Shown here: positions 22,960 to 33,482 of the stretch, piece after piece
Position numbering within the stretch: the stretch's first letter is position 1
Layout: each line of letters opens with the position of its first letter
NCBI GenBank assembly: GCA_026874595.1
Contig: CM049314.1
Span: 59,683,300 to 59,747,299, forward strand
DNA length: 64,000 nucleotides
Direction of reading: 5' to 3'
DNA from: Sipunculus nudus
Lineage: Eukaryota; Annelida; Sipuncula; Golfingiida; Sipunculidae
Position numbers and translations under genes: made by a program
The notes under the pieces: model-generated
What the model was told of the DNA's origin: nothing
What the model saw: the letters and a program-made list of their open reading frames with translations, nothing else
Database searches by the model: none

Positions 22960-23310
22960 ATTAAATGATTAAGGCAACAGGGAGTGACAGGTTAAGTGTG
23001 CTCAGTCCGGCTTTATCGCAGATCAAAGAAGTTCTTTATCATTGACCAATACATTCAAGTGCACACGAAAACAAAATGACTGTGACACAGTGGACTCTCC
23101 ACTTGTAACAGCAGAAAAACCGGATACTCTTTGTCAGGTTGGAGGCGATAAATGCTGACAGAGCCATGTTTGTTGGATGCTGTTTTTTCTCGCAGCACAT
23201 CGTGGTACTTCAGTCTTATGATCACAGTGGAGCATGTTAAGGCCGTTGATATTTGCCATCAATCATTACAACACATCACTAATGGGTTAGAACTCTTACC
23301 GTTGCTAGTT
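22960..23310. promoter_or_regulatory. GC-richer unique island, candidate regulatory element
   Basis: CAGTCCGGCTTTATCGCAGATC, AACCGGATACTC, GGAGGCGATAAATGC and TTTTCTCGCAGCACATCGTGG give this block more CpG than its flanks. No repeat or open frame explains it. Composition-based call. Confidence 0.22.
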
Positions 23311-24867
23311 TGCTGAGTATTATTATGGAGGTTATGTTTGCATGGTTTAAACTGTAATGCCAGGGTTCAACAGCCTGATTTTTGAGCCAGTGGATATTTC
23401 TCTGAACTTCAGGGTTTGACAAGTTATTTTATTTTTGGCCTGATGAAGTGAATTATGAATACTCTGGCAGAATATAATAGAAGAGTCCCCGTATATATTA
23501 TTTTAGGCCTTAAGATCATACAAACTATGTAAAATCTGATTGTTGAAAGCATTCAAACCAGATTTGACAGAGATGCATTTAGAACTTTGCAACTTTGTAA
23601 CTGAAATGTCAGAGTGCCTGTACATCATAATTATCTTACCTGTAGGATTGAAGAGTAGAAATTTTCCACATTTCAGTGAGTCCTTGTGTGTATTATATGC
23701 TGCATGAGTAAATAAATGTTATTATTTTCTCACAAAACCTAATTATTCCAGATTACAGATGTCATATGTCATAGGGCTTGGCAGTTGTGACTTTCTTGTT
23801 ATTAGGGCTGTCAGTGTGTCATTACCTTGGTAAGGTATGTAAACAGTTGCCATGGTGAAGGTACTGCAGGTTCATGGTTACCATGGTGAGGGTTACATGG
23901 CAGGTAATAGGTTACCATGGTGAGGGTATGACATGTTAATTGCTCTCATGGTGAGTGGATAAGTGCTGTAGGGATATTGTAAGATGATGTTTACCATGAA
24001 TATATTATTGGTAAACAGTTGCCTACCATAAATATTGTTAAATCTATAAATTAAGTGGTGTGATGGAGATTGAATAATGCAACCAGGATCTGCTTTGGTT
24101 ATTGAGATTTTCCATAATCCTCAGCTGCTGTTTTCAAATTAGATCACTAAACTTGTATAAATAAGATTATCATTAAATATCTTGAAAGTAACACCATAGA
24201 TGCAACTTTAACCTCCAAGTTTTAAGTGCGCATAATCACACCTAAGTTATGGCTATAATCAGCCATCGTATGTCATGTTGAGGAGAGTAATTGTCATACT
24301 TAATCCAGCTTTTACAGCAAACCGCAAGAAAGCAAGCAGTCGGAAGTAGGATTAAATCTTTTATCTGAGGGTAGCTATTTTACTTATACCCAGATTTATT
24401 TGGCCCAAAAGAGCAGATTTTTAAAGATTTAAAACATTCATTTCTTATTGTTTTGAATAAATATTAAGATAAGGGTACATTATTGTATATGAAATCAAAT
24501 GGCAGAATTAGCTTTCAGGAGTAGATATTTTTAAATGGATAACCCATAATGAACTTGTGTTGGCATATCGGTTATCAATATCTGGGTCAGTTTGACCTAG
24601 TTTCAAGCTGAGGTACATGTGAGCTCAGCAGACCTGGTTATCAAAGGTCAGATTGTATCATTTGTAGTCCATGAGGTATTCAATTCATGCTTTAATGAAC
24701 CATCAGCCCCTTGCTGACACGGTAGTCATGATTTACTACAAAGCCGGCCAGGAAAGATAAGCTACTACCTCACATGTTAATGATAAGTACATGGTCATGA
24801 TGGACCTGTAATGTTCACAAAGCGTTCTCACAAAAGTGCTACTTTGCCACCAGTTGACTGGGACTTA
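23311..24867. other. Non-coding DNA with a small minisatellite
   Basis: Apart from the ~32-bp array at 23820-23960, I see only unique A/T-rich sequence and no gene. Confidence 0.5.
23820..23960 (+). repeat. ~32-bp minisatellite with CCATGGTGAGGGT units
   Basis: GGTTACCATGGTGAGGGT-like units recur with CATGG at 23851, 23882, 23916 and 23947 (spacing 31, 34, 31 bp), preceded by a worn copy (CCTTGGTAAGG) at about 23825. Each full unit has a CCATGG palindrome. Short and moderately diverged. Confidence 0.6.
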
Positions 24868-25040
24868 CAGGGGCGGATTTAGGAAAAGTGGGGGTCCAAC
24901 CCAGAAGGACTAATGAAAATCCTAAAAAAAAGGGTCATCAGGTTGGGAAAAGGGGGGGGGGGGGGGTCCAGGCCGCAAAATTTCATCTAAAACCCTTTAA
25001 AAAAGGTTACTTTGGGTGAAAAAAAGGGGGGGGGGGGGGT
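24868..25040 (+). mobile_element. Likely truncated hAT-like MITE with G-runs
   Basis: CAGGGGCGGATTTAGG (from 24868) closely resembles the CAGGGGCGGATCCAGG tip of hAT (Tip100-type) elements common in animals. It is followed by GTGGGGGTCCAACCC and two long G runs (G15 at 24952-24966, G14 at 25026-25039). I found no inverted partner downstream, so the right end is missing or too worn. The 25016-25207 open frame starts in the G run and is not a gene. Confidence 0.35.
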
Positions 25041-26639
25041 TGGAAATGTTTTGGTATGTCTGGATGCAGTTTGATTTATTGGTGGAGGTCTGCTATTTGT
25101 CAGTGCTTTCTAGTTCCATGATGTCATCAGGTATTCCTAAAACCTCTTCTTTATTTTTGAAACAGGCAAGAAATATGTTTTTAAGAGCTCAGCTAGTGCT
25201 TGATTAGGGGGTTATTCATAGCGTTATAAAACATATTCATAAAACCTAAAAGAGAGTCAGATAGACTTTGAATGCGTAATGATTGTATATAATTTCAGCA
25301 GTGCTCTCTAAATCATCAAATAAAAAATCCCAAGTATATGCCTAGTTGACTTGAGCAGGTGACATCCTTTCAGTAACAGTACGTTATCTTGGCTTTACTT
25401 GTGGATTCAAGGGTGACCTAGTCGTAACAATTTATGCTTAATTTCCACCCAGGGCACAAGAGTTTCAACAGAGCTATACATCATTGTTGTCAAAATGTTT
25501 TGATATTGCTGTTCCAGGCAAGTGGGACAATATTAACGGCAGGGGTTAAAAATTGACAAAACATGGCTTCCACACTGTTCAGTCATTTGGTGTTTATCAT
25601 CGTTTGACATTTAAGCAACATGTGGGCATGGTGAGGAATCGGCAAATGCATAAAGATCGAGGAGAGGCGGCGGTGTCTAGTGTGGGATAGAAAACTGCAA
25701 GACTTGCTCGATCTTAGGCGATCTTAGGTTGAGCTTTGGTGTAGGCAAATCATTCACAATTAATCCGACAAGGTCTCTATGATCAGGACGCAGCCACTCT
25801 CTGGTACCTGTCTGGCATGCCAACATCTTGTTCTTAATTGAATGTTTCCAAATCCTATGAATGACAAATGCATTGGGAGCAAGATACTGCAACCTCCGAT
25901 GTCCTGTTGGATCTTTGGGTATGTGTTGGTATTCTGTGCGCTACAGCCAGGAATCGTCTACAGTGGGCTGTTGGATGTCTTGTTCATTTAGAACCACTTT
26001 ATTACTAATGGTTGTTTATATAAGCAAAGCAATGTTTATCTAATGTAAAGTCAGACATATAGTTGTACTCATTATTGATGTGTTACATACAGTATGTACT
26101 CTCTTACGGAAATGACAGGATGGAAGCTAATATATATTAATATTTAGCCCAACTATTGTCTAGAAGGCACTATTTCAGAACAACAGATGACACGGATAGT
26201 GGTTTTCAGATTATATTCTGAAACACAATAACAGTAAAGGTTGATACTCTAAATATATGAATCACTCATATCTACAATATAATCTTGATATATTAAGTCA
26301 TAACAGGCTTAAGCAAATTTGCAATATGGATATTACATCTTCTAAATGGACAATATATCATTTTGTTTTTTTGGTAATTAATGGGAAAGTTATTTGTCAG
26401 TATTGATCAGATGGTATTTTGTCAATATATTTTATTAATAGAAAAGTATTTTGTCAATATATTATATATATATAGTCTTGCTTCATACATGTATCATTTA
26501 TTCAAGGTGTCTTATTTGTATGTTCTGAAGTCTTGGAGGTGACTACTCTAATAAGATCAACAGCAGACTCGTTAGGATTGTTAAGTGGTGAAAATACAAC
26601 AGACATAAAATGTCTGGGGTTCAGATATTAACAGAATTT
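25041..26639. other. Non-coding DNA, no gene seen
   Basis: CGATCTTAGG is directly repeated near 25709-25730. A minus-strand frame at 25677-25892 and a plus frame at 25861-26043 overlap and have no splice support. From 26100 the sequence is strongly A/T-rich with repeated TCAATATATT-like words near 26400-26475. Confidence 0.45.
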
Positions 26640-27560
26640 GCTAGTTTAGCTCAAAGGTGAACCTTTTGACCCAAGGCAGGCCATTTGGCTTCGTCAGTGC
26701 AGTTGATGATGTTGCACGGTTCTCAGAAATTGTCGGAATTTTACTGATCGTCTGCTGTGATGAGTATAATCTGAAACTAAGAGGGTACCATTTGTCGTCC
26801 AGTGTTGTTTATGTGACTTCTCTTTGTTTTAACATGGGATGTCCAAGGTTGCTTGGCAACAACTGGCCAACAAGCGACCCCTCTCCCTGAGTACAGTGGT
26901 CGTTGGTTAAATTGTAGGAGGGGGGACCTCCTCGCTAAATCCTGAATTAGTCTTAGATAACTCCTGCAAATAGACCTGCGGGTATAAATTTAGAACCCAA
27001 TCTAATTTTCGCCATGTGTCAATAGAGGGCCCCTTCTGCCGCCGCGCGATTTAACGAATGCCTTATTGCAGTGCTAACATCCAGTATAAAGGCTCTAAAG
27101 TAGGCAAACAAAGTCTGTTTCAGTGACTGTTGGTGTATAGATGACACCTTTGGATATAAATATATAGGGGTCAATGTTAAGAACTGTTATGACCTCCGAA
27201 GACCTGAAAAGTACTGTTAGTTGCATAGGACTGAAATTTGGACGACCCACTGGGGTTCTGGAGTAAACACAGACACTAGCGATGCTTTGTTCCTCGACAC
27301 CTATGCCTCATAGATCTTGTGCACTTTACTTGCTACTTGTCTGGTCAAGCGAGAATCTTTTTTAAACCTGTCGAAAAGCAATATCAACTGACTATAGGAA
27401 GAGTAAATAGACATGTAGCTCGTGTGAAATTGACAGATTTGTCCCCCATGTAGGAGGTCTCGCTTTTCCATTCACTGCGAGCCTTTCATCTTATTCTCAG
27501 CTCATATCATAAACAGCGAAAGTGAAATGTAACGCAAATTTCCAAGTCATGAACAGATTG
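26640..27560. promoter_or_regulatory. Long GC-richer island with X-box and ISRE-like sites
   Basis: This ~900-bp block is among the most CpG-bearing in the window (CTGCCGCCGCGCGATTTAACG near 27040). GTTGCTTGGCAAC (26848-26860) fits the RFX X-box (half-sites GTTGCT and GGCAAC, spacer 1). GAAAGTGAAA (27518-27527) fits the GAAANNGAAA core of interferon-regulatory-factor sites. A 77-codon plus frame (26657-26890) is open, but I cannot support it as an exon. A promoter-proximal or enhancer role is inference. Confidence 0.3.
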
Positions 27561-28679
27561 GCCCAATAAAATGAATATGTTAGATCTCCCTGATTCTATT
27601 TGAATGGAATTTGCATGGAAATTGTCTCAATTGCTACTTGCCTATATATTTTTTCCCCCAAGGAAGGGTTAATCTAGCTGGGCCATGTAAATGGAAAAAG
27701 GTAAAAAAAAATCACTATTTTGAGAAGAAAAAAAAAAAAACAAATTAGGGAACTCAATCTGATAGACTTACTAGAAGTTTTCATTGATTGAACAAAAAAT
27801 TGTAAATATTATAAGTTTGCATTCATGAAGGTTTCTATTCAAATGGAATAAAATCATTTTTTAAAATGAAATGTTATGCTTCACTTTGACTCAGATTTCG
27901 ATATTGGAAGGTTCTTAATTTCAATGAAGTCCTACAAAAAATTGTTCAGTAGGCATGACAGAAAATTTATGAATTACAAATTATAAAAAGCATTCAGTTA
28001 TTTATTTGAAGGCTTGATACATACCAAGTCATTTATACAGGTATCATTTCAGTGTGATAGATGTCTGTATATGAAGGTTGTTTTGGGTCTGCAAAGGTCA
28101 TATGAAAATAAATTATAACGTATTAAATTAGATATTACGTCAGTAAGGTTCATATTTATTCACATATGCCTCTAAGATAGGTCCTCATTAGTCAAACAAA
28201 ATTCAATGAAACTGACAAGTTTAATTGCACAGTCGTGGTTGTAAACAAGCATAAGTATGTAGTATTATTTCAAAATCATTATATAACTGAACATGCCAGC
28301 AATTTGACTGACAGATGCCAGCTTTGCACTTTTACAAGTGCAGGAATTTCATTGGACGAGTGGAGTAGATATACAGAACTGCTGATTTTCTAGCTTGTTC
28401 ATTTCAGTATGGATTTCAGCATAAAAAGATGTCAGTTGAGGAAATTGACATGTTTTGTGATTCATGTGCAGTTGTTCGTATTTTGGTGTACCTTTAATTG
28501 CTGCATGTTCACTCAAGTGTAAGGTTGCTTTATAATCGGTTTCATTCAGACTTGCCGTATATACACCACATACATTCACATCAATAAGCTTTCAGGCCTG
28601 TCATACGCATTGTCTCCCTTAGTTATGCACAGTTTATACAACATTTGTCATTCACTGTTACTACTTGCCCTGGTTTCTT
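27561..28679. other. AT-rich non-coding DNA, no gene seen
   Basis: Contains A-runs near 27708 and 27728-27740 and otherwise unique A/T-rich sequence. The minus-strand frame at 28349-28579 is unsupported. Confidence 0.5.
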
Positions 28680-29320
28680 GCACTCTCTGACCCCCACATG
28701 GTTTATTTACCAGTAGCGTAACATTTAAACAGCATCATGAACACCACCTGTGACAACTACATTACCACAAGGGCTTCCTCCACCAAAGTCTAAATAACAA
28801 ACTGACCACTTTACCATGGAACCACATTTGTCAATACCTGTGACAGTAAAATGACAGCTTTACCCGTAAGGACCTCTATTAACATTTTATATGAAAGTAA
28901 ACTGACCACTTTTAACATCATATGTGACAGTAAGCTGACCATTTTACGACATGATCACTCCCAACATCATATGTAATAGTAAACTTTCCACTTTACCATG
29001 AAACCACTTTTAACATCATATGTGACAGTAATGGGCACCTTACCATGGGACCACCTAAAACATTACCATGACAGTAAACTGACCACAGGACCACTTTAAC
29101 ATTATTTGGAACAGCTAGTAACTGACCACTTTTCCACAGGACCACTTCAAACATGACCTGTGACAGCAAGCCGACCATGTTTTCCTATGTTCATTTTAAC
29201 ATTATCAATAAACAGACCATTTAATGACTGGACCACATTTTACATTATCTGTGGTGGTAAACTGACCATTTTACCACTTCCAGCATTATCTATGAGAATA
29301 AAATGACCACTTTTCAGCAA
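28680..29320 (+). repeat. Degenerate ~46-bp minisatellite
   Basis: A unit of the type ACTGACCACTTT-ACCATGGGACCAC-TTTAACATTAT-TGTGACAGTAA recurs about twelve times. The ACTGACCA anchor or variant is at 28801, 28850, 28901, 28934, 28982, 29031, 29078, 29121, 29171, 29212, 29261 and 29302, a mean spacing near 46 bp. Copies are diverged but remain in register. The minus frame at 28993-29178 is a translation of the array. Confidence 0.7.
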
Positions 29321-30523
29321 GTAAACCTAAATGATAGTTATATATTTGTGATACCTTTGACAATTTTACACACAGAAAGTGAAATTTCTCAAGGTACTCT
29401 GTATTTAAAACCTTTGTTTATTATAGTGTACAAATAAACTACATGTGGTACATCTTGACCTTTCTGTTTGGTGTTTATGTTAAATCAGAATATTGACTTG
29501 TCACCAACCCAAAATCCATGTTAGAATTGTTCAGATACAAGCCCAGGTTAAGTGGGTATTCATCTTTTCAAGTAGATGCCAGTCTATACAGTACCCAGAA
29601 TTGATTAGTTTATGAATATTGGTAGGGGGTGTCAGACAGGTCAAGCTATACAATCCATAGTATGTGTGAGTATGTTTGTGTAAGTGACACTAATATATTA
29701 TTGTATAGGTCATACACTATCCAACCTGTCTACCCCTCACATTGGGGGTAATAATTGCAGGTCTAATTGCTGGGGTGGGTATGTAATGAGGCAGGGTGGG
29801 CCAGGCCTGTGGTTGGGAGATCTAATCCAGTTGTGAAGTCAGTATTTACATAGCTGTGAGTTAGGATGTCCTCGATCAGCTGTATCAACAAAACCCTGCC
29901 CCCTCCCTCCCACTGAACCCCTCAACCTGTGCTTGGCTTTACTGACAGTCAAATGTAAGCTCTGCCAGCGCTGCTGTCTTGACCCCTGGAGAGGATTTAG
30001 ACTTGATACCATATGGGACAGGCTGTATTGAAAGCGTTCCTGCTGTTCCAGTCTGTATCTGGTTGTCATTTCTTCCTGCCTGTTAAATGCGGAATTCTTT
30101 GTTTCGTCTCCATTTTTTTTCCTCACTCAGTAAATTTGCTGTTCTCTTCTGGTTTACATAAAAAATTATTATCACCTAATGGAACCGAAGACATATGTTA
30201 TTCATTAGATTTTATGTCATTTGTTTCTCTAGAGCTTTACAGTGTTAGACAAAGAAATTTACAACCAAGAAACTGTGAGAATTCAACTTTTTGGTCTGGG
30301 AATAATTGAGTGTGATATTCTAGCAGTAATAAAGAAAATCTGTACTGATGGATTTATGTTATTTAAATAGTTCCCTTATAATAGAAAAAGGGCCTATTAC
30401 TTTTCACATATAGCTTGATTTTAGAAAACAAGTATAATGTATGATTATTCTAGGCTCTTCTTTAATCTTATCATTTCCAGTTCTCTTTCAGGTCTTTTGA
30501 AGTCTTTTTAGAATGTCTGTCCC

Positions 30524-30526
<3 letters not shown>
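29321..30526. other. Non-coding DNA, no gene seen
   Basis: The 29760-30110 part is somewhat richer in G+C, with overlapping open frames on both strands (29839-30126 minus, 30013-30309 plus), neither with supported splice signals. I see nothing else. Confidence 0.45.

Positions 30527-30589
<63 letters not shown>
30527..30589. repeat. (AT)n microsatellite, 63 bp
   Basis: An uninterrupted run of about 31 AT units. Such a tract is self-complementary, prone to cruciform formation and to length change. Confidence 0.95.
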
Positions 30590-30591
<2 letters not shown>

Positions 30592-30714
30592 ATGCTTTGA
30601 TTATATTTACTTTATAAAACCAGAGCATGCATCGCAACTACAATTTCACGTCTGTGAGTAACAAAACACTGTATCGCTCAAACCTGTCTCAGACATTTTT
30701 CCGCACCTACTTAC

Positions 30715-31052
30715 ATCCTCAGGACAACCATTAAAATATAAAACGTTCTGGCCATAATACGTATTGATTACATAATCCTCTTCTGTGCAGCTGAGCAAAT
30801 TTCTTGAACTTCTGGCCTTGGGGTATAATCTCGGGTATTTTCTGAATGGTATTGTCCCGATACTCCAGTATCCTCTCCTTGGCCCAGTGGCCTTGCTCAG
30901 CACTAGCGTTCAGGCTAGCTGCACTTGCCCTTTGTTTATTGAAATACCCGTAAGGATTACGCATCTCAGCTGGATCAACAACCAGATCCCTTCTTGCCCC
31001 ACCCCTAGTGAAATCAGAGCCACTTGTGGTCATTGTCTCAGGATGCAGGTTG
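30715..31052 (-). CDS. Candidate coding exon or pseudogene fragment, product unknown
   Basis: This is the only segment whose translation looks like protein. On the minus strand a frame opens upstream of a Met at 31033 and runs to a stop at 30731. It includes DPAEMRNPYGYFNKQ and GHWAKERILEYRDN and then a basic, Q-rich run; codon choice is balanced and G+C is well above the flanks. Near 30770 a neighbouring frame takes over with the more protein-like EDYVINTYYGQNVLYFNG and reaches a strong donor, GAT|GTAAGT (exon would end at 30715). A possible acceptor is TGTGACAG ending at 31053, with a weak pyrimidine tract. So either the exon ends at the TAA, or one base has been gained or lost. I do not recognise the family. 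It could be a real exon of a gene spanning this window or a decayed copy. Confidence 0.35.
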
Positions 31053-31468
31053 CTGTCACAGGTGTAGCCTGTGTGGGATACCTACCGGAGTGGGTTACCA
31101 CATATGTCACAACTGACAAACCAACCACTCTCCTGATATCTGATTTTGTTTTGACACAATTCTCTTAAATTTCTCACAGTTTCTCAGCCCATTGTTTCAG
31201 TATAATTGTTAAAAATAAAGATAATCAGTGATTTGAAAATGGTTTTATATTAATAAAAGTACACTGTGAAATGAGTTCATTAGGTCATAAAGTTCCATAT
31301 TTGTAATTGTATCCCCAGACAAAGTCGGGATACTATGGTTTCATGACGGTCACGCCGACGCCGCATATAAATCTTGTTGGCGCGATAACCCATAAAATGT
31401 TTCACAGAACTTTACCAAACTTGGTATATGTATAGATATGGGTAAGAGGACGACGCCTATTAAAAATG

Positions 31469-31480
31469 AGGTCATGACCT
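31469..31480. promoter_or_regulatory. Perfect palindromic AGGTCA pair (IR0)
   Basis: AGGTCATGACCT is the exact inverted repeat with no spacer known as the palindromic thyroid/retinoid response element. A GGGTCATGACCT version recurs at 31795-31806 here and at 46854-46865 and 47181-47192 in the other family A copy. Binding is inference. Confidence 0.4.
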
Positions 31481-31969
31481 TTACTAGGAGAGTGTCCTTG
31501 ACCTTGAATAGGTCCAATTTTGGGGAAAATCACACAAATTCTTTAATATCTCAAGAAATCTTGCATGGATTTATCCCAAAATCAAGTTGATGGAAGATCA
31601 TGGATAGGGTTGTCATGTTCCAGAAACTGGTGGCACCACCTATTATTCTTTACTTGTTTTCGTGCCGTTTGATACCCCCAAAATTGCTACCTTACAGTAC
31701 TGTATGCATTATAAGTCAAAAACTAATGGACAGATTTCTTTCATATTATGCATATGTAGAGAGTTGGGTTATGGGATGAGGTCTATTTACATTTGGGTCA
31801 TGACCTTTACCATGAGAGTGTCCTTGACCTTTGTGTCCATATTTGGTGAAAATCACACACCTCTTATGGTATCTCCAGTGTTGATAGCCATATGGATTTC
31901 AAACGTGACTTATGTATGGCCCACCACTAAAGTAAGAACTAGGTTTAGAAGTATAGGTTCTAGGGTCAT

Positions 31970-33195
31970 TAGGTCAAAGGTCAAGGTCACTGGACTCGCA
32001 TCTTAAAAGATACTGTGGATGCATTTTAAGCCATGCATTTTAAGCCAAACTTTCATCCCAGGTCTTCCATCTTGAATATACAGCTCACTTGCCAATAGTG
32101 GATAATCCATATCAATTTTGGGGTCACAAGGTCAAAGGTCAAGGCCACAGGAGCTATCTGTCCAAAAATTAGTTTCTGGATGATAATTTATGCTTTTATT
32201 GATTTATTGATTTCAAACTTGACTTATATATGTCCCATTGGAAAAGCAAGACCCGAATTGATTTTGGGGTAATGAGGTCAAAGGTCAAGGTCACAGGACA
32301 TCTTTAAAAAGGTATTGGATGCATTTTCAGCCAAACATTTCATCTCAGGACCTTTCATCTTGCACATATAGTTCATCTTCCAATAGAAGAAGACCCCTAT
32401 CAATTTTGAGGTCACAAGGTCAAAGGTGAAGGTTACAGGAGCCATCTGTCCAGAAATTAGTTTCTGGATGATAATTCCTGCTTTTATTAATGTATGGATT
32501 TCAAACTTGACTTGTATATGACCCATTGAAAAAGCAAGACCAGAATTGATTTTAGGGTCATGAGGTCAAAGGTCAAGGTCACAGGACACATCTTTAAAAA
32601 GATTGTGGATGCATTTTCAGCCAAACAATTCATCTAAGATCTTTCATCTTGCACATATATTTCACCTGCCAAGAGTGGAAAACCCCTATCACTTTTGAGG
32701 TCACAAGGTCAAAGGTGAAGGTCCCAGGAGCCATCTGTCCAAAAATTAGTTTCTGAATAATTCCTGCTTTTATTGATGTATGGATTTCAAACTTGACTTG
32801 TATATGACCCTTTGGAAAAGCAAGACCCGAATTGATTTTGGGGTGATGAGGTCAAAGGTCAAGGTCACAGGACACATCTTTAAAAGATGTGGATGCATTT
32901 TCAGCCAAACATTTCATCTCAGATCTTTCATCTTGCACATATAGTTCCCCTGCCAAGAGAGGAAGAACCCTATCAATTTTTAGGTCACAAGGTCAAAGGT
33001 GAAGGTCACAGGAGCTATCTGTCCAAAAATTAGTTTCTGGATAATAATTCCTGCTTTTATTGATGTAGAGATTTCAAACTTGACTTGTATATGTCCCATT
33101 TGAAAAGCAAGACCCGAATTGATTTTGGGGTCATGAGGTCAAAGGTCAAGGTCACAGGACACATCTTTAAAAAGATAAAGGTCACTGGACCAACA
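31970..33195 (+). repeat. ~287-bp dimeric tandem array with DR1 nuclear-receptor motifs
   Basis: AGGTCAAAGGTCA or AGGTCAAAGGTGA occurs at 31971, 32129, 32275, 32417, 32563, 32706, 32849, 32990 and 33136, a spacing of 141-158 bp. Alternate copies are more alike (periods 304, 288, 286, 287 bp), so the unit is a dimer of ~143-bp monomers. In the dimer one half carries GATGCATTTTCAGCCAAAC and the other TTAGTTTCTGGATGAT and GATTTCAAACTTGACTTG. Six copies are perfect DR1 sites and several are followed by AAGGTCA, which also gives a TCAAGGTCA (ERR/NR5A-type) site. The minus frames at 32278-32526 and 33057-33248 are translations of the array. Confidence 0.8.
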
Positions 33196-33482
33196 TCTTC
33201 AAAAAGATTGTGGATTGATAGATGGAAGAAACAATAATTGCTTGCCAAGTGTCAGTATATGCTGCTAAAAATAGGGGACTATTCTTAAAGGGGGGGGGGG
33301 CTACTATATCTGGGGATACTCTGGCACCTGCGGTGCCAAGAAATGTCTAGTTATTAACTGGGATAAAATTTAAGTGTTTTTACACCTGTCCTTTTTGACC
33401 TTAACTTAATGAGGTTATATTACTCTTCAAACATGCAGGCTGTAGGAAGCAAAAAATTGCAACCAATTACCACTTTAAAGTT

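Larger units (their letters stand above)
31309..33350 (+). mobile_element. Non-autonomous Helitron-like element, family A (full length)
   Basis: The 5' tip GTATCCCCAGA (31309-31319; element proper from A|TCCCC at 31312) has a perfect inverse, TCTGGGGATAC, at 33309-33319, just before the 3' hairpin. The hairpin arms are TGGCAC (33322-33327) and GTGCCA (33333-33338); AGAAATGT and CTAG (33347-33350) follow, then T. Hairpin plus CTAG|T is the Helitron 3' end, and an inverse of the 5' tip inside the 3' end is the asymmetric repeat of Helentron/HINE elements. A G11 run (33290-33300) precedes the 3' tip, as in the second copy. The core is a long tandem array with nuclear-receptor motifs. No Rep/helicase frame is present. 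Confidence 0.7.

Noticed and set aside
24868-25207. Complete hAT MITE
   Set aside because: Only the left tip resembles a hAT terminus; no inverted right tip or target duplication was found.
30785-31168. 127-codon plus-strand frame overlapping the candidate minus exon
   Set aside because: The minus-strand translation is more protein-like and has a donor site; the plus frame is its shadow.
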